This document shows, in pieces, positions 59,001 to 64,000 of a stretch of DNA of 64,000 bases. Each line of letters begins with the position of its first letter. Within the stretch, counting starts at the first letter, position 1. A program made the translations under genes and the position numbers. The notes under the pieces were generated by a model. It worked only from the letters and a program-made list of their open reading frames with translations. It did not search any database and was not told the DNA's origin. The DNA is from UBA4312 sp002394635. Its GTDB lineage: Bacteria > Bacillota_I > Bacilli_A > Erysipelotrichales > Erysipelotrichaceae. The stretch spans positions 1 to 64,000 of the forward strand of contig CAMNHO010000009.1 in NCBI GenBank assembly GCA_946539765.1, written 5' to 3'.

Positions 59001-61283
59001 TTATCCCTCTTTTCTATTCAACATATGCATCGCATAATACGCCTGCCCCAGACCGATTCCTCCATCGTTTGGAGGGATCATCCGATGACATAACACATGA
59101 AATCCATAATGCTCTAATTCTTTTTTAGTTAGATCAAGTAATAATGTATTCTGATAGACACCACCGCTTAACGCAACGGTTGTCCGTTTGGTTTCCTTTT
59201 GGAGCTGTCGGCACATCTGAACGATCTGATGAGCCAGGATCGAATGAAAATGATAAGCTAAAGCCTGCACATTTTTTCCTTCCAGCTTCTTTTCTATGAT
59301 CCATCGCACTAAAGAAGCTGTATCGATCCTTTTGATTGAATCCTCAATCACCGACAGATCCGGAACATCCAATGCCTCATGGTTTTTTTCTGCTTCAAAC
59401 TGTAACGTGACCGAAGCCTCTGACTCAAAGGTCGAAGACTTTCGGATGGACAGAATCGCACTGACTGCATCGAACAGACGACCGGCGCTGGTGGAAACGA
59501 TCGTATTCAATCCGTTTTTTGCCATACGTCCGATCAATTTAGCCTGTCTGGCATCACAGAGCTGTAAAGCTTCGATGATGTCCAATGCGTTTTCCGGATA
59601 AAGATCCCATATCATGGATACCGCAATTCGCCAGCCTTCTTTTGCGGCTATATCGCCTCCGACCTGCTGAAACGGTACGATAGACCCGGCTCTTTCAAAG
59701 CCATTGGGATCACATAATAAGAATTCTCCACCCCAGATGGTCCCGTCAGTTCCATAACCAGTCCCATCAAAAGAGACACCGATCACCGGTTGTGACCAGT
59801 CATTTTCCGCCATACAAGAAAGGATGTGTGCATAATGATGCTGGACATAGACAACCGGCAATCCCAGCCTTTCAGCAACAGCCCTTGACTGGTATTTCGG
59901 ATGCAGGTCACAAGCCACTACCTGTGGTTTTACCTCCAGAAATTCCTCCATTCTTTGTAAAGTTTCCTTTAAGGCCTCTACAGTCCGAATATCCTCCAGA
60001 TCCCCGATATAAGGTGACGGGTAGTACAGATCATTCACACCAATACAAAACGTGTTTTTCAGCTCACCGCCAATAGCTGCTACCTGTCCACGGTATCCGT
60101 TGGACAATAGTACCGGCAAAGGAGCATAACCACGGGAACGTCGGATCATATATGGCTGATCGTCATAAAAATCCATCACAGTATCGTCACATCGAATTCG
60201 TATTTTTCTGTCATTGGTCAGCACATCATCACAGAAGTGAAGGATCTGTTCGCGTACATCTTGGTCTTGACGACAGATTGGTGCGCCGGATACATTGCCA
60301 CTGGTCATAATCAGGCTATCCGGCATCTTCAGTCCGTCCGGATAATCAAACAAAAGCATCTGTACCGGTGCATACGGCAGCATGACTCCCACCTTAGGAT
60401 TGTCCGGTGCTACTGCATCACACAGATGACTGTGCTGCTTCTTTTGCAGTAGAAGGATCGGCTTCTGATGACCCGTCAGAATTTCCTGCTGTGGCTGTGT
60501 CAGGATACATTCCTTTTGAACCACCTCCAGATTGCGCATCATCACCGCAAAAGGTTTGGCCGGTCGATGCTTCATCCGCCGCAAACGATCCACCGCTTTT
60601 TCATTGGTGGCATCGCAGCACAGATGAAATCCGCCGATTCCTTTGATAGCTATCACCTTTCCATCCAAAATAGCTTTTCGGCAATACGTAATCGCCGCCC
60701 CATCCCGAAGTTCTTTATCCATCAGGAAAACATGCGGTCCACATTCGTTGCAGCATACCGGCTGGGCATCGTATCGTCGTGTGGCCGGATCATAGTACTC
60801 CCGGGCACAATCCGGGCACATCGGAAACTCCTTCATGCTGGTACGTACACGGTCATATGGCAAAGATTCCAGAATCGTCAGCCTCGGTCCACAGCACGTA
60901 CAGTTGATAAAAGGGTGAAGATAGCGTCGATCATTGGGATCATAGAGCTCTTTTTTACAATCCTCGCATATGGCAATATCCGGAGAAATGAATATTTCTC
61001 CCCGGGTCCGCTTACTTTCGATAATAGAAAATGTTTCAAATGGTTTGGATTCCACTGTTTCTGTATCCACTTTTAACAGAACCGCCCGCTTTGGAGGTTC
61101 CTTTTTAATTTTTTCGATCATCCTCTCCACCTGCGAAGCCGACCCTTGCGCATAGACCTCTACATACGGTCCTTTATTGGAAACAGTACCGGTAATTTGG
61201 CAAGCCATCGCATGACGACTGACAGTCGGACGAAATCCGACGCCTTGCACGATGCCATAGATCCTTATTCGCTTGGTAATCAT
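59001..61283 (-). CDS. hypF: carbamoyltransferase HypF
   Basis: 760 residues from ATG 61283, which overlaps the stop of gene B (ATGA). Domains: acylphosphatase (1-90; IYGIVQGVGFRPTVSRHA), two zinc fingers (about 90-170; CEDCKKELYDPNDRRYLHPFINCTCCGPR, CPDCAREYYDPATRRYDAQPVCCNECGP), YrdC-like (about 185-365), and Kae1-like (about 375-750; VQHHYAHILSCMAEN, SFDGTGYGTDGTIWGGEF, ALSGGVYQNTLLLD). It turns carbamoyl phosphate into the carbamoyl group placed on HypE. All domains are complete. Unusually, it is embedded between nitrogenase-like and HydEF genes. Confidence 0.96.
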   Translation of the reverse strand: MITKRIRIYGIVQGVGFRPTVSRHAMACQITGTVSNKGPYVEVYAQGSASQVERMIEKIKKEPPKRAVLLKVDTETVESKPFETFSIIESKRTRGEIFISPDIAICEDCKKELYDPNDRRYLHPFINCTCCGPRLTILESLPYDRVRTSMKEFPMCPDCAREYYDPATRRYDAQPVCCNECGPHVFLMDKELRDGAAITYCRKAILDGKVIAIKGIGGFHLCCDATNEKAVDRLRRMKHRPAKPFAVMMRNLEVVQKECILTQPQQEILTGHQKPILLLQKKQHSHLCDAVAPDNPKVGVMLPYAPVQMLLFDYPDGLKMPDSLIMTSGNVSGAPICRQDQDVREQILHFCDDVLTNDRKIRIRCDDTVMDFYDDQPYMIRRSRGYAPLPVLLSNGYRGQVAAIGGELKNTFCIGVNDLYYPSPYIGDLEDIRTVEALKETLQRMEEFLEVKPQVVACDLHPKYQSRAVAERLGLPVVYVQHHYAHILSCMAENDWSQPVIGVSFDGTGYGTDGTIWGGEFLLCDPNGFERAGSIVPFQQVGGDIAAKEGWRIAVSMIWDLYPENALDIIEALQLCDARQAKLIGRMAKNGLNTIVSTSAGRLFDAVSAILSIRKSSTFESEASVTLQFEAEKNHEALDVPDLSVIEDSIKRIDTASLVRWIIEKKLEGKNVQALAYHFHSILAHQIVQMCRQLQKETKRTTVALSGGVYQNTLLLDLTKKELEHYGFHVLCHRMIPPNDGGIGLGQAYYAMHMLNRKEG

Positions 61284-62293
61284 AGGACATCCCGCTTTCC
61301 GGATACCGCAAAATGGGGTAAGGAGATCCATTTCCCTTTATAATTACGAACGATCTTTCGCATGGCTTCATCGGCAATAATGCAGTCAAAATCATGCGAA
61401 GTTACAAATTGTTCAAAATCATCTTCTTCTTTAAAATGCACATCCTCCGGTTTTTTATAGGTCTTATCCATCGTGAACCAGCTTCCAACAGTCGCAGTAG
61501 GTATTCTTTCACGTAAGGAATTTGCCAGTACCTGTTGATGAACGATCAGAGGTTTTTGCCAAGGGCCTGCTTTCACCAGCCTTTCCGCTCCCGGAAAAGC
61601 CACCTCATACGGTGTACCAAATGTTTTTTGCAGATACTTTGCACTTTGTATACCGGAGGGAGATACCACGATATTCTTTTGTGCATTTCCCGCAGTACAT
61701 ACTTCTTCAAAGGAAGCCCCCATCCCATAGATGGAAACCTTCTTATGTGTTTTTTTTAATTCCTTTTCGATAAACCCAGCCCAGGACAGATGACCGAGTT
61801 CCAGTGGCACACAACCGATGACACCGACACGATCCTCATTCGCTGTCTTACCGGCCAGCTTTCGAAACAAAGCCAGATATGCTTCCTGTATCCCAGCATC
61901 ATAGTTCTTCATCCCGGTTGTCGACACAGATAAAACCGGTATTGAGCTTTTCTTTTGGGCCAGACGTTCAATGCCCAGCAAGTCCGTACCAATCGTAGCC
62001 GGTACCGGCGTACCGATCAAAGCAATAAAATTCGCTTTGATCTGCTCAGATACATACTGTAGTTTTTTCAATAGTCGCTCGTCCTGACCGAATATAGCAT
62101 CCATATCACGCAGACCAGCTGAGAATATTGCACTTTTCTGGCTGGTCCAACGCGGTTCATCAAACCCACAAATATTTCCGGTGCATCCACCGGCATCGCA
62201 GATTACGATGATTCCTCCCATATCATAAAAAACCGAAGTGGCACCGGACTGATCCGGCGCAAACGGTGTCAAATATTTTCTTAATCCTTTCAT
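61280..62293 (-). CDS. nitrogenase component-1-like protein B (NifK/NifN-like), 337 aa
   Basis: ATG 62293 shares a base with the stop of gene A (TGATG) and has AAAGGAG ten bases upstream. MKGLRKYLTPFAPDQSGATSVFYDMGGIIVICDAGGCTGNICGFDEPRW is the P-loop-like N-terminal region of component-1 beta chains, with Cys 32, 37 and 42, enough for a [4Fe-4S] or P-cluster-like site at a subunit interface. GTPVPATIGTDLLGIERL and SWAGFIEKEL follow the family. It is shorter than NifK (about 520). It pairs with A and is homologous to D. It lies directly before hypF. Confidence 0.78.
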   Translation of the reverse strand: MKGLRKYLTPFAPDQSGATSVFYDMGGIIVICDAGGCTGNICGFDEPRWTSQKSAIFSAGLRDMDAIFGQDERLLKKLQYVSEQIKANFIALIGTPVPATIGTDLLGIERLAQKKSSIPVLSVSTTGMKNYDAGIQEAYLALFRKLAGKTANEDRVGVIGCVPLELGHLSWAGFIEKELKKTHKKVSIYGMGASFEEVCTAGNAQKNIVVSPSGIQSAKYLQKTFGTPYEVAFPGAERLVKAGPWQKPLIVHQQVLANSLRERIPTATVGSWFTMDKTYKKPEDVHFKEEDDFEQFVTSHDFDCIIADEAMRKIVRNYKGKWISLPHFAVSGKRDVL

Positions 62294-63570
62294 CAGCCAC
62301 ATACTCCTTTCAGCTGTGCAAAGAGTTTTTGTAAGCCCACATAGCCAAAAGGCTGGATATCCTCATTCCAGGGTATTTGTTTAGCCTTCTGCTGGTAGTA
62401 ACATGCGTCCTGCCCAATCGCCACATCCGCGCTTTGATGAGATGCATAATATAACATCGTCGGTTCCATATTGGAATATACTTGTGTATGTGGACTGATT
62501 TTGGAAATCTTATCAATATAAATATAACTTTCTTTATTTGGAGCGCTATAAATTTCCGATACCTTGAATCCATAACGTAGCAACGCATAAGCCAGTTCAA
62601 ATGGATCCCCGTTCATCGCTTCTCCAATCGCAAAACATAGATCTGGATGGGCATCGCGGAATTGCAGGATCGTTCGGATCGTCTGCTCCATTTGTTCAGA
62701 ATCATCGATCTCAATTCCCAGAACACCAGCCAAAGCCTGATACTGAGAATGGATCTTGTCAACTTGATACAATCTTCGACATTCGATATACGGAATGCCA
62801 CAACGTTTTTCCAGATCAGCAGCTGCATAACGGGCCTGGGCATCGAGCACCAGATTAAAATTTGCTTGAGACATCTCCTGGTATTGTTCAAAGTTTGTGC
62901 ATCGGGAAATCTCCCGGATTGTCCGGATCCCGGCTTTTTGTAAATATGTATATAACTCGCACGATTCTATCAATGGTGAAAAAAATCCAAGAATATTCAT
63001 CGCGTCGGCTTTTCGTGTTTGTTTTTGCAGCATGGAGTAAATGGACCGCCTGACATACACCATTGGTGGAATATGCCCCTCCCTCGTCAAAGCATACATA
63101 TAGACTGGGCGAACCAATACCCCGGTTTCCTCCTCGGCTTTCTTACAGATTGCTTCCATATCTGTAGCCAGCAGAGCATCGACACACGTAATACAGATCA
63201 TGACAACTTTCGGTTTGGTTTCCAAGCTGTCAACAATTTCCCGGATAGCCGTCGATATCTTTTTCAGATGTCGACTGGTCACCAAATCGGTCTCGTTCAT
63301 CATCAAATAAAAATAACGATCTTGATAGGCCGGCATTTCAGCAATGGCCGATGTATTTCGGGAACAGCATCCCGGTGCCACCAGCAGCATGATACTTTCA
63401 GGTACGGACAAAGCCGCCCGTTTTACCCCAAATCCCTGAGCCCCTGGTGAATTGTAGACCAGCGTAGCCGGAGAACTGTAAATAAACGACGATCCATAAA
63501 CCAAAGGTTCAGGTATCTGTTCTTTTCCCAGCTCAGACAGCTGCTGCACACTATAATGAACAGCTTTCAT
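62293..63570 (-). CDS. nitrogenase component-1-like protein A (NifD/NifE-like), 425 aa
   Basis: ATG 63570 has GAGGAAG upstream and overlaps the NifH-like gene by 20 bases; the longer in-frame ORF to 63645 is rejected for that reason. N-terminal region YNSPGAQGFGVKRA and VAPGCCSRNTSA (Cys 68 and 69), then VVMICITCVDALLATDMEAI (Cys 126 and 129), matches the component-1 alpha fold. C-terminal ADVAIGQDACYYQQKAKQIPW and PFGYVGLQKLFAQL complete the third domain. The doubled Cys68-69 and the CxxC pair are unlike NifD. It forms a pair with B. Confidence 0.78.
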   Translation of the reverse strand: MKAVHYSVQQLSELGKEQIPEPLVYGSSFIYSSPATLVYNSPGAQGFGVKRAALSVPESIMLLVAPGCCSRNTSAIAEMPAYQDRYFYLMMNETDLVTSRHLKKISTAIREIVDSLETKPKVVMICITCVDALLATDMEAICKKAEEETGVLVRPVYMYALTREGHIPPMVYVRRSIYSMLQKQTRKADAMNILGFFSPLIESCELYTYLQKAGIRTIREISRCTNFEQYQEMSQANFNLVLDAQARYAAADLEKRCGIPYIECRRLYQVDKIHSQYQALAGVLGIEIDDSEQMEQTIRTILQFRDAHPDLCFAIGEAMNGDPFELAYALLRYGFKVSEIYSAPNKESYIYIDKISKISPHTQVYSNMEPTMLYYASHQSADVAIGQDACYYQQKAKQIPWNEDIQPFGYVGLQKLFAQLKGVCG

Positions 63571-64000
63571 GTTGTTCTTCCTCAATGAGACGGTCAGCCA
63601 GAGCAAAGAAAGCCTGGCTGATTGGTAAACTGGCATCGCCTTCAATCACCGTCATTCCCTGGTCTTCATACGTATTGATATCATCGCTGCGGGCAATATC
63701 CGCCACAATGTCAATGCCTGCTTCTTGTGTAAACGACTGCACCTTCTCATATTCATTCGGCACATTCCTACGATTTAATACGACACCGTATACTTTAGCA
63801 TAGCCACGGTCGGCGAAATTATTCACAGCCGTATTGATATTGTTAGCCGCATATAAAGCCATTTTTTCTCCAGATGTCACAATCAATACTTTCTCCGCAT
63901 ACCCTTCCCGGATCGGTGCCGCAAAACCACCGCAGACGACATCTCCTAAAACATCATATAACACCACATCCGGTTCTACACTTTCAAAGAGTTCCAGCTC
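63551..64000 (-). CDS. NifH-like ATPase (C-terminal part, cut by window edge)
   Basis: The frame is open to the edge. The visible 149 residues match the second half of NifH: DVLGDVVCGGFAAPIREGYAEKVLIVTSGEKMALYAANNINTAVNNF, with the cluster-ligand Cys of the second half. The C-terminal tail is shorter than in nitrogenase Fe protein. NifH-type proteins hydrolyse ATP to pass electrons to component-1 partners. Here the partners must be A-B and perhaps C-D. The P-loop lies outside the window. Confidence 0.9.
   Translation of the reverse strand, partial: ELELFESVEPDVVLYDVLGDVVCGGFAAPIREGYAEKVLIVTSGEKMALYAANNINTAVNNFADRGYAKVYGVVLNRRNVPNEYEKVQSFTQEAGIDIVADIARSDDINTYEDQGMTVIEGDASLPISQAFFALADRLIEEEQHESCSL

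Noticed and set aside
53626..64000. A nitrogen-fixation (nif) cluster
   Set aside because: The NifH/NifDK-like proteins are shorter than nitrogenase subunits, no nifB or FeMo-co genes are seen, and the flanking genes are hydrogenase maturases. NifH-like ATPases also serve other reductases.
1..64000. CRISPR arrays, insertion sequences, phage or plasmid genes
   Set aside because: No regularly spaced repeats, transposase or integrase motifs, or terminal inverted repeats were seen on either strand.

Overview
The window looks like chromosomal DNA of an anaerobic, fermentative low-GC Bacillota (Firmicutes), most likely a gut member of the Erysipelotrichia or a close relative. The reasons are the moderate AT bias, the T-box leader, AGGAGG-type ribosome binding sites, short intrinsic terminators, an electron-bifurcating [FeFe] hydrogenase, phosphotransacetylase, the PFL/ACT pair, DUF975 and UTRA-GntR families. 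The genus is not certain. No transposase, phage gene, CRISPR array, rRNA or origin was seen.

Layout. 1-1150: 3' part of a tRNA-Glu, then small unknown genes. 1.1-4.0 kb: zinc alcohol dehydrogenase and class II aldolase with a UTRA regulator and palindromic operators. 4.2-7.7 kb: SPFH membrane protein, small membrane proteins, a second UTRA regulator, a phosphoesterase and a lipoprotein. 7.8-11.35 kb: amino-acid ABC importer plus a PLP aminotransferase behind a T-box riboswitch. 11.4-16.7 kb: PFL/ACT pair, pta, folC, ung. 16.7-21.3 kb: uvrB, an S41 protease and a strongly degenerate FtsE/FtsX-like pair. 21.3-24.5 kb: exported or membrane proteins of unknown function. 24.6-32.2 kb: two ABC systems with MarR and YtrA-type regulators, and purC. 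32.3-35.3 kb: ndk, a GDPD-metallophosphoesterase fusion, flavodoxin. 35.4-39.6 kb: hydCBA, encoding a trimeric NAD/ferredoxin-linked [FeFe] hydrogenase. 39.7-43.6 kb: deoC-manA-reductase operon with a divergent GntR. 43.7-47.5 kb: hydrolases, a kinase-fold protein and small unknowns. 47.6-51.4 kb: Na/phosphate transporter with a PhoB/PhoR-like two-component system.

The most remarkable part is 51.43 kb to the right edge. About a dozen genes on the minus strand overlap or nearly touch, and so very probably form one operon. In transcription order they are: a NifH-like ATPase (cut by the window edge), a nitrogenase component-1-like pair (A, B), HypF, HypC, HypD, HypE, a DUF1232 membrane protein, a TM1266-type [FeFe]-hydrogenase regulator, a second component-1-like pair (C, D), HydF and HydE. 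HydE and HydF belong to [FeFe]-hydrogenase maturation, whereas HypCDEF belong to [NiFe]-hydrogenase maturation, where they build the Fe(CN)2CO unit. HydG, the radical-SAM enzyme that normally supplies CO and cyanide to HydE/HydF, is not in the window, and neither are HypA/HypB, which insert nickel. My inference is that this operon is a hybrid route to the H-cluster: HypCDEF provide the iron-cyanide/CO synthon, a NifH-plus-two-NifDK-like machine processes or carries it, and HydE/HydF complete and deliver the di-iron centre to HydA, encoded about 12 kb away. The gene content and overlaps are seen directly. The pathway is a hypothesis.
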